Assembly (NCBI RefSeq): GCF_900770955.1
Contig: NZ_CAAGLX010000010.1
Location: 23,938-87,937 of the forward strand
Length of the DNA stretch: 64,000 bases
Reading direction: 5' to 3'
From: an uncultured Phascolarctobacterium sp.
GTDB lineage: Bacteria; Bacillota; Negativicutes; Acidaminococcales; Acidaminococcaceae
The notes beneath the pieces are model-generated. The model saw only the letters and a list, made by a program, of their open reading frames with translations, made no database searches and had not been told where the DNA came from. Each line of letters opens with the position of its first letter. Position 1 is the stretch's first letter. Of the stretch, positions 26,157 to 34,967 are shown one piece after another. The translations under genes were made by a program, and so were the position numbers.

Positions 26157-28049
26157 TCAGCCTTCTGCTTCTGCCAATTCGGAAAGATAGGCCCAACGCT
26201 CCACCATCTCGTCGAGCTTTTGCTGCACAGCCTCCTGCTGCTTGGTCAAATCAGCCAGACGGGTAAAGTCGCTGCCGCATTGGTTGATTTCCGCGTCCAG
26301 CATTTTCAGCTCGGCCTCGCTGCGTGCAATCTCCTGGTCCAGGCGCTCCAGCTCCAAACGCTCGCCGTAGGTCATTTTCTTCTTGGCAGGCTCTTCGGCA
26401 GTCTTGGCTGCAGCCACCGGCTTAGCCTTTACGGGCTGCGCCTGCTGCACGCTTTCCTCCTGCAAAGCTGCGGCATAATCGCTGTAACCGCCGATATACG
26501 GCTTGATGCTGCCATCCTGCTCCAACGCGAAAATCTTTTGTGCAAAGCGGTCGAGGAAGTAACGGTCATGGGAAACTGCGATAACCGCACCGGCGAAGCT
26601 GTCCAGATAATCCTCCAAAACAGAAAGCGTAGGAATATCCAGATCATTCGTCGGCTCGTCCAAAAGCAGTACGTTCGGTGCCGTCATCAGCATACGCAGC
26701 AGATACAGACGGCGTTTTTCACCGCCGCTGAGCTTGGACACCGGCACCCATTGCAGCTCCGGCGGGAAGAGGAAGCGTTCCAGCATCTGTGCCGCGCTGA
26801 TGCGCTGGCCGTCTGCCGTTTCAATATAATTATTGGCCTCCTTGATATATTCCAGCACACGCATATTGCTGTCCGGAAACTCGCTGTGCTGCGCAAAATA
26901 ACCAATCTTAACTGTCTGACCCACGCGCATTTCACCGCTTGTAGGCTGCAGCTTGCCGGCTATAATATCCATCAGCGTTGATTTGCCTGCACCGTTAGGA
27001 CCGACGATACCAATGCGGTCATTACGCAGCAAAATATAGCTGAAATCCTTGATATAATCCTTGCCGTCCCACACCATGCCGATGTTTTCCAACTCGATAA
27101 TAGTTTTGCCAAGACGACTGCTGACGGAGGACATCTCCAGATTTGCTTCCGTCTTGACGTTCTTTACTTCCGCTTCAATCTGGGCAAAACGCTCTACGCG
27201 GTCCTTCTTTTTGGTACGGCGTGCTTCCGCACCACGGCTGATCCACGCCAGCTCACGGCGGTAAATGTTACGCAGCTTTTGCGCAGCAGAGGCCTCAGCA
27301 ATGCGGCGTTCCTCGCGCTTTTGCAAAAACAGGCTGTAGTTGCCTACGTAGACATAGCCTTTGCCGCCGTCAATCTCCAAGGTGCGGTTAACAACACGGT
27401 CAAAGAAATAACGGTCATGGGTTACCATCAGCAGTGCACCCTTGCGCGCCAACAGCTTTTGCTCCAGCCAGGCAACAGTAGCGTTATCCATATGGTTGGT
27501 AGGCTCGTCCAAAATCAGCAGGTCCGAAGGACGCACCAGCACACCGGCCAAGGCCACGCGCTTGCGCTGGCCGCCGCTCAGCTCGCCCATCTGCTGCTGC
27601 AGGTTGGTAATACCCAGCTGCGTAAGCACCGCCTTCGCTTCGCTCTCCAGCTGCCAGGCATATTTATCGTCCATCTGCTGCTGCAAATCCAGCAAATGCT
27701 TCTGCAGCTTTTGGTTTTCCGGCTCTGCAGCAGCCTGCTCCACCGCAACTTCGTAATCGCGCAAAAGCACCATCAGCGGCGAATCGCCTTTAAAAACCTG
27801 CTCCAGCACCGTGGCATCTGCTTCAAACGGAGGATCCTGCGGCAGATATTCCATCACTACGCCGCCTGGAATCGTCAGCTTGCCGTCACCGGCCTCGTGA
27901 TTGGCAATCATGCGCAGCAAAGTACTTTTACCGGTGCCGTTGACGCCGATAATACCGTACTTGTCGCCCTCTTCTACATTAAACGTAATATTTTTAAACA
28001 ATAATCTGTCGCCATAGCTGTACGACAAATCCTCTGCACTTAAAATCAT
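26157..28049 (-). CDS. uup: ABC-F family ATPase, Uup-like
   Basis: A 630-residue protein with two ABC ATPase domains and no membrane part. First domain: GVNGTGKSTLL near 35, LSGGQRKRVAL near 158, ILDEPTNHMD near 180. Second: GPNGAGKSTLMD near 350, LSGGEKRRLYLL near 442, LLDEPTNDLD near 465. A charged linker lies between, and the last 80 residues form a coiled-coil C-terminal domain as in Uup. ABC-F proteins act on ribosomes; Uup also binds branched DNA. Single gene, followed by a terminator. Confidence 0.9.
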   Translation of the reverse strand: MILSAEDLSYSYGDRLLFKNITFNVEEGDKYGIIGVNGTGKSTLLRMIANHEAGDGKLTIPGGVVMEYLPQDPPFEADATVLEQVFKGDSPLMVLLRDYEVAVEQAAAEPENQKLQKHLLDLQQQMDDKYAWQLESEAKAVLTQLGITNLQQQMGELSGGQRKRVALAGVLVRPSDLLILDEPTNHMDNATVAWLEQKLLARKGALLMVTHDRYFFDRVVNRTLEIDGGKGYVYVGNYSLFLQKREERRIAEASAAQKLRNIYRRELAWISRGAEARRTKKKDRVERFAQIEAEVKNVKTEANLEMSSVSSRLGKTIIELENIGMVWDGKDYIKDFSYILLRNDRIGIVGPNGAGKSTLMDIIAGKLQPTSGEMRVGQTVKIGYFAQHSEFPDSNMRVLEYIKEANNYIETADGQRISAAQMLERFLFPPELQWVPVSKLSGGEKRRLYLLRMLMTAPNVLLLDEPTNDLDIPTLSVLEDYLDSFAGAVIAVSHDRYFLDRFAQKIFALEQDGSIKPYIGGYSDYAAALQEESVQQAQPVKAKPVAAAKTAEEPAKKKMTYGERLELERLDQEIARSEAELKMLDAEINQCGSDFTRLADLTKQQEAVQQKLDEMVERWAYLSELAEAEG

Positions 28050-28111
28050 TTTACTTATCTCCCTGTAAAAAATTTACACTCTAAAATTATATCACGCCTG
28101 CGGATAAATGT

Positions 28112-28140
28112 AAAAAGGACGAAGCGCAAGGCCCGTCCTT
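28112..28140 (-). terminator. Terminator after the barstar gene
   Basis: Minus strand: AAGGACG and CGTCCTT enclose a 12-base loop and are followed by five T. Confidence 0.6.
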
Positions 28141-28147
28141 CGTATGG

Positions 28148-28417
28148 TTATTTCACTGTTACCTGTAAATCTTCGTTTTCCTCCGCTGCATCCTGTAAAA
28201 CCTGCAGCAGCTGCTCGCCATACCAGCCCAGCTTTTCATTATCTGTAACATTGGCAGGTACAATAATCAGAGTAGGCTCGGCAATTTCCGTCAGGCAGTC
28301 ATACAGCGCGTCTAAATTGGCACCGTAGTACACAGGTAATGCCAGCACGCTGCGCAGATATTTATGCAGCGCAGGCACAGATTTCATGCGCTCAAGGTCT
28401 AATGTGATTGTTTTCAT
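28148..28417 (-). CDS. Barstar-family ribonuclease inhibitor
   Basis: An 89-residue cytosolic protein of barstar length. ALPVYYGANLDALYDCLTE near 27-45 matches the barstar inhibitor loop with Tyr, Asn, Leu, Asp (barstar YYGENLDALWDCLTG-type). It should block the catalytic cleft of the ribonuclease encoded ten bases upstream. The pair forms a toxin-immunity module read as one transcript, and the inhibitor would protect the cell from enzyme that misses export. Confidence 0.9.
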   Translation of the reverse strand: MKTITLDLERMKSVPALHKYLRSVLALPVYYGANLDALYDCLTEIAEPTLIIVPANVTDNEKLGWYGEQLLQVLQDAAEENEDLQVTVK

Positions 28418-28427
28418 GATAATCTCC

Positions 28428-28958
28428 TTATTTTCCGTACAGCTTGCTGAAGGACTTGTAATGGTCGCCAGTGTAGTAAATCAGGCCATCGTTGGAAAAG
28501 ACGATGCGCTTCGCGTTACGATTGCCCTTCACATAATCAATATCGCATTCCTTCCAGTTACGGCCGTTTTGCTTCGGCAGCTTGCCCTCGTAATTACCGT
28601 AGCGGTCACCGCCGATGGATTTGCCGGGTGCAACCTTGTCGAGTGTGCCTTTAGTCTGCCAGCCCAGCTTTTTGGCTTCATTTTTTGTGATATAGTTGTG
28701 CGGCAGACGCTTATATTCGTTGATGTAGGCAGCAACGTGCTCCTTATCAGTATAGGCCGCATTTTGGCTGATTTTGATTTTACCGCTGTTGGCCTTGACG
28801 TTGGCCGCAGTGTTTTGGCCGTTGTTGCTTTTTGTTGTATTAACATTTGTTGTCTGGGTTGTCTGCTTCTCGCTCGTCTTGGGGCTGTTACTGCCACAGC
28901 CGGCAATTATACTGACGCTCAGCAGCATCGCCAGGAAGAACGCTAAAAGTTTTTGCAT
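28428..28958 (-). CDS. Barnase-like guanyl-specific ribonuclease with lipoprotein signal
   Basis: A 176-residue protein with a signal peptide and a lipobox (SIIAGC, Cys near 21), a Ser/Thr/Asn/Gln/Lys-rich linker to about 60, then a barnase fold. Barnase catalytic residues are present: Glu in KECDIDYVKGNRNAKRI, the Arg of that segment (Arg87 equivalent) and His in TGDHYKSF. Known barnases are secreted; here the lipobox suggests membrane anchoring in a diderm cell, perhaps at the outer membrane. The adjacent barstar supports the identity. Confidence 0.9.
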   Translation of the reverse strand: MQKLLAFFLAMLLSVSIIAGCGSNSPKTSEKQTTQTTNVNTTKSNNGQNTAANVKANSGKIKISQNAAYTDKEHVAAYINEYKRLPHNYITKNEAKKLGWQTKGTLDKVAPGKSIGGDRYGNYEGKLPKQNGRNWKECDIDYVKGNRNAKRIVFSNDGLIYYTGDHYKSFSKLYGK

Positions 28959-29005
28959 AAGGATGCTCCTTTCTTAAAAACCACCATCATTATATGCTCT
29001 TGCGA

Positions 29006-29737
29006 TTACATATTATACATAGCCAGAAACTCATCCAATCTTTTTTCTTCTAATAAAGCTATGTAATCAGCAAACGGCTCAACATTACCATGCAATGCAT
29101 ATTCTTCTAAGCGTTTAAAATACTCTAATCTGTCAAATTTAGGAATAGATATAGGCATAAGCCGGTTAGCCAATAATTGGTAATTCATTATCAATCTGCT
29201 TGTACGTCCGTTGCCGTCAATGAATGGATGAATACGTACAAATTCTGCATGTGTCCAAGCAGCTAAAGTAATAGGATCATCTTTATATTTCCATGTCAAA
29301 TCCGCAAAAAAATTCTTTACCTGCCTATATGCTTCATTAGGCTCAGGCGGTATATGATTAGCGCCGGTAATTCGTACATTCACATTACGATAGAATCCAC
29401 CGGCAAAAATATTTTCCATTAAAATGCTATGAATATCTTTGGTCATTGCTTCGTCTAAAGTGAAACCATCAGCGATTTTCTGCTTTATAAATTCATATGC
29501 TTTTTTATGATTAACAATCTCAAAAATTTCGCGCAAATGCTTGCCGCCAATAGAAATACCATCTTCTAAGACCACTTTCGTTTCTAAAAGTGATAAGGTA
29601 TTTCCTTCAATCGCTGTAGATTCATGAGTATACTCTAATTCGAAATTAGCTTCCCATTTAGCAAAAGCTAAAGAATCTACCTGCTTCGCACATTGATGAT
29701 ATTTTTCTGCTTTTTTTATAATGTTTTCATACTTCAT
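29006..29737 (-). CDS. Fic-domain protein (class II, self-inhibited AMP-transferase type)
   Basis: A 243-residue Fic/DOC protein. The catalytic motif HPFIDGNGRTSR (about residues 174-185) is complete: His for catalysis, the GNGR loop for phosphates. An inhibitory helix motif STAIEGN (about residues 36-42) lies N-terminal, as in class II Fic proteins, so activity is likely regulated. Fic proteins attach AMP or other nucleotides to target proteins; the target is unknown. ATG at 29737 has AGAGGAAAA before it. It sits beside other toxin-type genes. Confidence 0.9.
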   Translation of the reverse strand: MKYENIIKKAEKYHQCAKQVDSLAFAKWEANFELEYTHESTAIEGNTLSLLETKVVLEDGISIGGKHLREIFEIVNHKKAYEFIKQKIADGFTLDEAMTKDIHSILMENIFAGGFYRNVNVRITGANHIPPEPNEAYRQVKNFFADLTWKYKDDPITLAAWTHAEFVRIHPFIDGNGRTSRLIMNYQLLANRLMPISIPKFDRLEYFKRLEEYALHGNVEPFADYIALLEEKRLDEFLAMYNM

Positions 29738-29760
29738 AAGTTTTCCTCTCATTCTATATT

Positions 29761-30111
29761 TTATGAAAAGATAGCGGCTAATTTATCTGCCAGATTAGAA
29801 TTTAAGCCATCCGCTTTTTTCTCCGGTACTTTTTCTTCATCATGCTGACTCTCATCATCAGATTGCAGCAATTCAAGCATTTTAATTTCAGATTCCACAT
29901 CTCCGCTTTTTGCTACTTCAGCTAACCATTTAATAGCATTATCTTTGTTTTTTTGTACAACAATACCATTAAGATATAAATCAGCCAGCTTTTTCTGACA
30001 AGCACTACTGCCACAATCTGCTCCTAGCATAAAAACCTCAACAGCACGTTTAGCAGCGCCGTAATCTTTCTGTTGCAAATAGATATTGCCTAATAAATAT
30101 GCTGCTTTCAA
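29761..30111 (-). CDS. Small Sel1/TPR-like repeat protein
   Basis: These 116 residues hold two Sel1-like helical repeats (AAYLLGNIYLQQKDYGAAKR and KKLADLYLNG...NAIKWLAEVAKSG) and an acidic tail. The start is TTG at 30111 inside the stop of the preceding gene (TTGA overlap), with no clear ribosome site, so it depends on coupling. The pair could be one gene split by a frameshift. Sel1 repeats bind proteins; no function is assigned. Confidence 0.6.
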   Translation of the reverse strand: MKAAYLLGNIYLQQKDYGAAKRAVEVFMLGADCGSSACQKKLADLYLNGIVVQKNKDNAIKWLAEVAKSGDVESEIKMLELLQSDDESQHDEEKVPEKKADGLNSNLADKLAAIFS

Positions 30112-30689
30112 GGTCCCGATACTACAAAAAATTCCGTATTCTGATTTTCATCTATCATTTTTCTTACATAGTGAATAAAACGACTATAAAAATCTATAAG
30201 CACAGCTTTTTTAGGAAGCATATATATTAATTTTTCTTCAATAGGCATTGTATCATCAAAGCATATTCGTAAGCTGATATTACGATAAGCCTTAACGGCA
30301 CGATTCAAATCAATAATCTCATGTATTCGTGAACTATGAGGATTACTTTCCAACAACATCATAAGCTCTTCCAGCTCTTGTAATATCTGCTTAACAGCAC
30401 TTAACGGATAAAAATTATCACCCCAATGCTCAAATTCATCAGCAGGCATATAAGTGTCTTGATTATATTTTGCATCAAAGTAACGTGCAAAAATATCCTC
30501 CAGTAAAAAGTCTGAATCATCTTCATCTATAGAAATATGAACCTTAAAATTGACTTCATCACTATTACCGTCAGATATTCCGTACCACATATAAGAATGA
30601 TCATCGTATTCTCCAGTATATATTGGTATACGATCCTCATCTATTAAGATATAATCATCAGATTCAGGCATGTTTATCTTGTTAGCCAT
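30108..30689 (-). CDS. Acidic protein of unknown function
   Basis: A 193-residue, strongly acidic protein (SDDYILIDEDRIPIY, SIDEDDSDFLLEDIF) with an aromatic-rich N-terminal half and a helical C-terminal half. No signal peptide, membrane segment or catalytic motif is seen. I do not recognise it. It lies between another unknown acidic protein and the Sel1-like protein, in a barnase/Fic neighbourhood, so an immunity-type role is possible but unproven. Confidence 0.55.
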   Translation of the reverse strand: MANKINMPESDDYILIDEDRIPIYTGEYDDHSYMWYGISDGNSDEVNFKVHISIDEDDSDFLLEDIFARYFDAKYNQDTYMPADEFEHWGDNFYPLSAVKQILQELEELMMLLESNPHSSRIHEIIDLNRAVKAYRNISLRICFDDTMPIEEKLIYMLPKKAVLIDFYSRFIHYVRKMIDENQNTEFFVVSGP

Positions 30690-30708
30690 AAAACTCTCCC
30701 TTAATACG

Positions 30709-31368
30709 TTACATATCCAACTGCAACAGCTTCATTTCATCTTCAAAATTAAATTCGTAAACAAAGTCATCTATAGACATCAGTTTTAAAGCAAATGCTT
30801 TGACAATAAGCAATTGGCGTATATTTATATCATCATCCCAAGTGTAAAAATGATAAGTATTTATTCCGTATTTTTTTAAACACTCCGTAAAACATTTTGC
30901 TACAGCATACGCAAAATCACTTAACCAAACATTGAATTTATATGTCTTATTTTCACTATCGCTAAATCTTTTAACAGTAATATTCAGCATAGCATCAGGC
31001 TTATGAAAATACTGCAAGTCAAAACTTATATTCCATTCATAGGTAGAAGGCTCCTCATCCCACACAAAGCGAACTTTTTCTGGAACACCAGCCCATTCAT
31101 TGCCATCATTATCGATAAATAAACATTTATATTCTTCTGTTTCAACCAAAAATTCTTCATACTCGTTATCATAGTCAAGGAAAAAATAAGCTGTCTCTAA
31201 TAAGCCGGTAGGAATACTTGTATGCCAAATTGTAGCAACAGATGACGTAAGCTCTATAGCATTTATACAGCACTTAACGTCAGCCCAGCCTGCTTCTCGT
31301 GGCAAAACTTCAAATTTTACAGGACAATCATCTCGTATAACTACATTGTTCCAATCTATACTAGTCAC
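30709..31368 (-). CDS. Protein of unknown function, possible immunity protein
   Basis: A 219-residue protein starting at GTG 31368 with GGAGGG well placed. It is rich in Trp, Tyr, Asp and Glu (EWAGVPEKVRFVWDEEPSTYEW near 90-110) and looks all-beta with a helical end. No transport signal is seen. I do not recognise the family. It opens a co-directional trio with the acidic and Sel1-like proteins; the composition resembles immunity proteins of toxin systems, which is only an analogy. Confidence 0.5.
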   Translation of the reverse strand: MTSIDWNNVVIRDDCPVKFEVLPREAGWADVKCCINAIELTSSVATIWHTSIPTGLLETAYFFLDYDNEYEEFLVETEEYKCLFIDNDGNEWAGVPEKVRFVWDEEPSTYEWNISFDLQYFHKPDAMLNITVKRFSDSENKTYKFNVWLSDFAYAVAKCFTECLKKYGINTYHFYTWDDDINIRQLLIVKAFALKLMSIDDFVYEFNFEDEMKLLQLDM

Positions 31369-31412
31369 AGCTTATCCCTCCATAGTCATCTTCTTCTCAT
31401 TATATCACATAC

Positions 31413-31445
31413 AAAAAGCTGGCGCACCTTATCCTGATGCGCCAG
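31413..31445 (-). terminator. Terminator after the fumarate-reductase-like genes
   Basis: Minus strand: CTGGCGCA and TGCGCCAG form an 8-bp stem followed by CTTTTTG. Confidence 0.75.
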
Positions 31446-31466
31446 TAATTTTTCTATTTATCTATT

Positions 31467-33074
31467 TTATCTTACATCTCTGCCATGAGTATAAACAGGC
31501 AGCAGCTTCGGTGACAGCTCGCCCTGCACACCGGCAGCCTTTTCTTCCTCAGCATAGCGACGTACATGCTCCAGGCTCAGCTTGCCCAAGCGCACATTTT
31601 TCGCTGCTTCGGCAGCCTTAGTACCGGCAATGCGGCCAAAGACTATGATATCCAGCAGGCTGTTGCCCATCAGACGGTTAGTACCGTGAATGCCGCCTAC
31701 AGCTTCACCGGCAACGAACAGTCCCGGCAGCTTGGTTTCCGCATCCTTATCAATCAGGATACCGCCGTTTTGGTAATGCAGCGTCGGATAAATCAAAATA
31801 GGCTCCTTGCGCAGGTCAATGCCAAACTTTGCATACATGCGCAGCATACCCGGAATGCGTTTGGCAATTGTGCCTTCGCCGTGCAGCATTTCAATCAGCG
31901 GCGTATCCAGCCACAGTGCCACACCATCGAGCGCTTTAACACCCTTGCCGCGGGCAGTACATTCGCGGATGATGGACGCAGCCGCCACATCACGGGTTTC
32001 CAGCGGATGCATAAAGATTTCGCCCTCGCTGTTTACCAGCTGCGCACCAATCGAACGCACCTTTTCGGTAACCAGCGCGCCATAAATCTGCGCCGGATAA
32101 GCAACACCCGTCGGATGATACTGAATAGCATCCGCATAAATCAGCGGTGCACCGGCACGATAAGCCATAACCAGACCGTCCGCAGTCGCACCGTAATGGT
32201 TAGAGGTCGGGAAGCCCTGGTAATGCAGACGACCTGCGCCGCCTGTTGCCATAATTACGCATTTTGCGCGTACAACCTTGTACTCCTGCGCATCAAAATC
32301 CCACAGCACCGCACCGGCAGTTTTGCCCTCTTCGTCCAACAGCAGCTCGACAGCAGGCGCAAACTCCAGCACAGGAATACCGCGGTTCTGCACCTCGTCA
32401 CGCAGCACGCGCATAATCTCCGCACCGGTGTAGTCGGCGCAGGCATGCATACGCTTACGGCTCGTGCCGCCGCCATGCGTTGTCACCATAGTGCCGTCCT
32501 GCTCCTTGTCAAACATAACGCCCAGCTTGCTCAGCCAGTCAATAGCCAACGGTCCATTGCTTACCAGCTCTTCCAAAAGCTCGGGAATATTTTTGTAGTG
32601 ACCGCCGCCAAAGGCATCCAGATAATGCTGCGCCGGGGAATCGTTGCCCTTATCCGCAGCCTGAATACCGCCTTCAGCCATCATGGTGTTGGCATCACCC
32701 ATGCGCAGCTTGGTTACTACGAGGACATTCGCACCGCCGTTATGTGCTTCCAGCGCTGCGGAAGCACCGGCGCCGCCGCCGCCGATAACCAGCACATCAA
32801 CATCATAGTCCACTTTTTCCAGATCAAGCTCTACATCCTGCAGGCGGCTTTTGCCCTCCAGCAGCTGTGCCAATTCTACCGGCACCTTCTGTCCCTTGTT
32901 GGGGCCAACCTCCAAAACCTTGAAGCCCTTAGAGCTGTAGTCCGGATGGAACTCCTTCAGCAGCTCTTCCTTTTCATCTGCCGTAAAGCGTTCGATAGAA
33001 GCATGCAGACGTTGGGCACGTGTAGCTTCAACCTTAGCCATAGATTTTAACATATCTTCAGTAAATGCGCTCAC
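31467..33074 (-). CDS. frdA: Fumarate reductase/succinate dehydrogenase-type flavoprotein (soluble)
   Basis: A 535-residue FrdA/SdhA-family flavoprotein. After a 70-residue helical extension come the FAD loop VLVIGGGGAGASAALEA near 95, HGGGTSRKRMH near 205, AIQYHPTGVAYP near 317 (active-site His), TEKVRSIGAQL (Arg), HYQNGGI near 434 and GTNRLMGNSLLD (Arg) near 465. All residues for fumarate/succinate chemistry are visible. Start is GTG with AGGAGG before it. No membrane-anchor gene is present, and the partner is a soluble FrdB-like protein, so it likely works in the cytosol with the Flx-Hdr proteins encoded upstream; that coupling is inferred. Confidence 0.85.
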   Translation of the reverse strand: MSAFTEDMLKSMAKVEATRAQRLHASIERFTADEKEELLKEFHPDYSSKGFKVLEVGPNKGQKVPVELAQLLEGKSRLQDVELDLEKVDYDVDVLVIGGGGAGASAALEAHNGGANVLVVTKLRMGDANTMMAEGGIQAADKGNDSPAQHYLDAFGGGHYKNIPELLEELVSNGPLAIDWLSKLGVMFDKEQDGTMVTTHGGGTSRKRMHACADYTGAEIMRVLRDEVQNRGIPVLEFAPAVELLLDEEGKTAGAVLWDFDAQEYKVVRAKCVIMATGGAGRLHYQGFPTSNHYGATADGLVMAYRAGAPLIYADAIQYHPTGVAYPAQIYGALVTEKVRSIGAQLVNSEGEIFMHPLETRDVAAASIIRECTARGKGVKALDGVALWLDTPLIEMLHGEGTIAKRIPGMLRMYAKFGIDLRKEPILIYPTLHYQNGGILIDKDAETKLPGLFVAGEAVGGIHGTNRLMGNSLLDIIVFGRIAGTKAAEAAKNVRLGKLSLEHVRRYAEEEKAAGVQGELSPKLLPVYTHGRDVR

Positions 33075-33088
33075 TTTGCTGCACCTCC

Positions 33089-33763
33089 TTATTTTTCAAT
33101 CTCACGCTTGTTATACAGGTCTTTGATTTCGTCCAAAGGCATCTTTTTGAGCTTTTCCAGCAGCGTTACATAATCGCCGTTTTCAATCTCGGCAACACGC
33201 TGAGCCAGATGCTCGCACTTCGGCGCAATATATTTGCCGGTCAGGCGACGGCACAGCAGGCCGACAGCACTGTGGCTGATTTGTGCCGGGCAGCGGGATG
33301 CGCAGATGTTACAGCCAACGCAGTCGAAGGAAGCGTGCGCCGCTTTTTCGTATTCACCGCGTTGAGCGTAAGCAATATACTGCATAACATTCAGGCCCTG
33401 CGGACAGCCCTTGGTGCAGGCATTGCAGCCGATGCAGCTGAAAATTTCCGGATACAGCTGACCAACAATATTATCACTTGCCTTAATCTCTTCGATATTA
33501 AAGGTGCGCTTGTTAAGCGGGAAGGAATCAATCTTGCCAACGCACATACCTTCCTCAACCTTAGTCTGGCAGGACAGCACAACCTTCAGCTCCGTGCTGC
33601 CCTTCAGACGATAAATTACTGCGCAGGCTCCGCAAAAGCCGCTACGGCAGCCGCAGCCGCGCACCAGCTTAAAGCCTGCATATTCCATGGCATCCATAAT
33701 GGTCAGGGTTGCCGGGACACTGTACTTTTTGCCCAGCAGGTAAACAGTTACCATTTCTTCCAT
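33089..33763 (-). CDS. frdB: FrdB-like iron-sulfur subunit (2Fe-2S plus two 4Fe-4S)
   Basis: A 224-residue electron-transfer subunit. An N-terminal plant-type ferredoxin domain has CGCRSGFCGAC near 37-47 and a later Cys (VVLSCQT). Two C-terminal cysteine sets follow: CIGCNACTKGCPQG near 116 and CVGCNICASRCPAQ near 153. The pattern resembles thiol:fumarate reductase and soluble FrdB proteins without the CCG domain. ATG at 33763 is chosen for AAGGAGC upstream; a 23-codon extension with no ribosome site is ignored. It lies 14 bases before frdA. Confidence 0.82.
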   Translation of the reverse strand: MEEMVTVYLLGKKYSVPATLTIMDAMEYAGFKLVRGCGCRSGFCGACAVIYRLKGSTELKVVLSCQTKVEEGMCVGKIDSFPLNKRTFNIEEIKASDNIVGQLYPEIFSCIGCNACTKGCPQGLNVMQYIAYAQRGEYEKAAHASFDCVGCNICASRCPAQISHSAVGLLCRRLTGKYIAPKCEHLAQRVAEIENGDYVTLLEKLKKMPLDEIKDLYNKREIEK

Positions 33764-34130
33764 ATTTTTGCTCCTTATATTTTCTTCTCCAAAAAAATGT
33801 ATATGTATAAATTGAATTCTGTAGAACTGCAAGCGAAGTGCCTACAAGACACCCCAGTCATCGCCGGCGGCGATGCAAGCCTCCTTGCATGAGGCAACAG
33901 AACTCTAGAGGACTCACAACGTAAGCAATTATAATATCGTGGTGCGAATAAAAATTTTAGTAAATAAGTGTCTGGATTCACAGAAGTGTCGCAACTGTTT
34001 GAGCGATAAGCAAACTAATATAGAACAATTTGTAAGCATAGCGCGAGTTTTGCTGCACTTCGTCTTGAATCCACACGAAATTTGCGTTAAGAAATTTTTT
34101 CTGAGCTAAGCGATATTTAATTGCGAAGAA
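33764..34130. other. Long non-coding spacer between flxA and frdB with two adjacent hairpins
   Basis: No gene is seen in these 367 bases. Two perfect hairpins adjoin: CATCGCC/GGCGATG (33859-33875) and TGCAAG/CTTGCA (33874-33889). A minus-strand TATAAT at 33933-33938 could be a separate frdBA promoter but lacks a clear -35 box. No T-run follows the hairpins, so they are not simple terminators. Confidence 0.4.
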
Positions 34131-34967
34131 TCAATATTCGTCCGGCATCTCATCCAACTCGTCGCAAGTAAATACCGGTCCATCCTTGCACACATACTTT
34201 TTACCGATATTGCAGCGACCGCACTTGCCCACGCCGCACTTCATGCGCAGCTCCAGCGTCGTATAAACCTGCTTCTTCTCAAAGCCCATCTCAATCAACG
34301 CCGCCAGACACAGCTTAATCATAATCGGCGGACCGCACAGCAGCACCGTCTTATCCGGCGTAAACTTCAAGTCCTTCAGGAAGTTCGGCACAAAGCCTAC
34401 ATTGCCCGTCCAGCCCTCCTGCGCACGGTCAATCGTCAGATGCACGCGTGTATCCTTTTGCGACGGCCAAACATTCGCCAGCTCATCGTAACGCACAAAA
34501 TCTTCCTTACTGCGCGCACCGTAAACCACATCAATACTGCCGTAATCGTCACGCTTATCCAGCATATAATTGATTACACTGCGCAGCGGCGCCAAACCGA
34601 TACCACCGGCAATAAACAGCAAATCCTTGCCCTGCAATTTATCCTCGACAGGAAAATGATTACCGTAAGGTCCGCGCACTGCTATCTGCTGACCGGGTTC
34701 AATATCAAAATGCAAAAAGTTCGTAATCGAACCGCAGCGTTTAATGCTGAACTCCATATATTTTTCGTTCGTCGGAGACGAGGTAATGGAAAAAATCGCC
34801 TCACCCTTACCGGGAACAGAAAGAATAGCGCATTGTCCCGGCATATGCTCAAACAGCTTACCACCGCCGATTTTCTCCACGCGGAAGGTTTTTACATCAG
34901 CCGTTTCCGTACAGATATCCGTCACCACGCCAATCTGCGGAATCAAGGTATCCTGACAATTACACAT
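34131..34967 (-). CDS. flxA: FAD/NAD(P)-binding subunit FlxA (AsrB-like) of an Flx-Hdr complex
   Basis: A 278-residue ferredoxin-reductase-family protein: FAD site FSITSSPTNEKYMEFSIKR near 63, NAD site LFIAGGIGLAPLRSVI near 118, LLCGPPIMIK near 216 and a C-terminal Cys set CGVGKCGRCNIGKKYVC near 246-258 for a [2Fe-2S] cluster. In Desulfovibrio-type Flx-Hdr complexes this subunit takes electrons from NADH. It ends the seven-gene hdr-flx run and overlaps flxB by 8 bases. Confidence 0.85.
   Translation of the reverse strand: MCNCQDTLIPQIGVVTDICTETADVKTFRVEKIGGGKLFEHMPGQCAILSVPGKGEAIFSITSSPTNEKYMEFSIKRCGSITNFLHFDIEPGQQIAVRGPYGNHFPVEDKLQGKDLLFIAGGIGLAPLRSVINYMLDKRDDYGSIDVVYGARSKEDFVRYDELANVWPSQKDTRVHLTIDRAQEGWTGNVGFVPNFLKDLKFTPDKTVLLCGPPIMIKLCLAALIEMGFEKKQVYTTLELRMKCGVGKCGRCNIGKKYVCKDGPVFTCDELDEMPDEY

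Noticed and set aside
26005..26196. Small minus-strand reading frame across the terminator between MATE and ABC-F genes
   Set aside because: It spans a terminator hairpin, has no ribosome site and no family.
31566..33050. Plus-strand frame of 494 codons
   Set aside because: Mirror of the fumarate-reductase-like flavoprotein; composition is low-complexity His/Gln/Arg with no domain.
33859..33889. Hairpins as a terminator for the hdr-flx operon
   Set aside because: Stems are good but no T-run follows on either strand.
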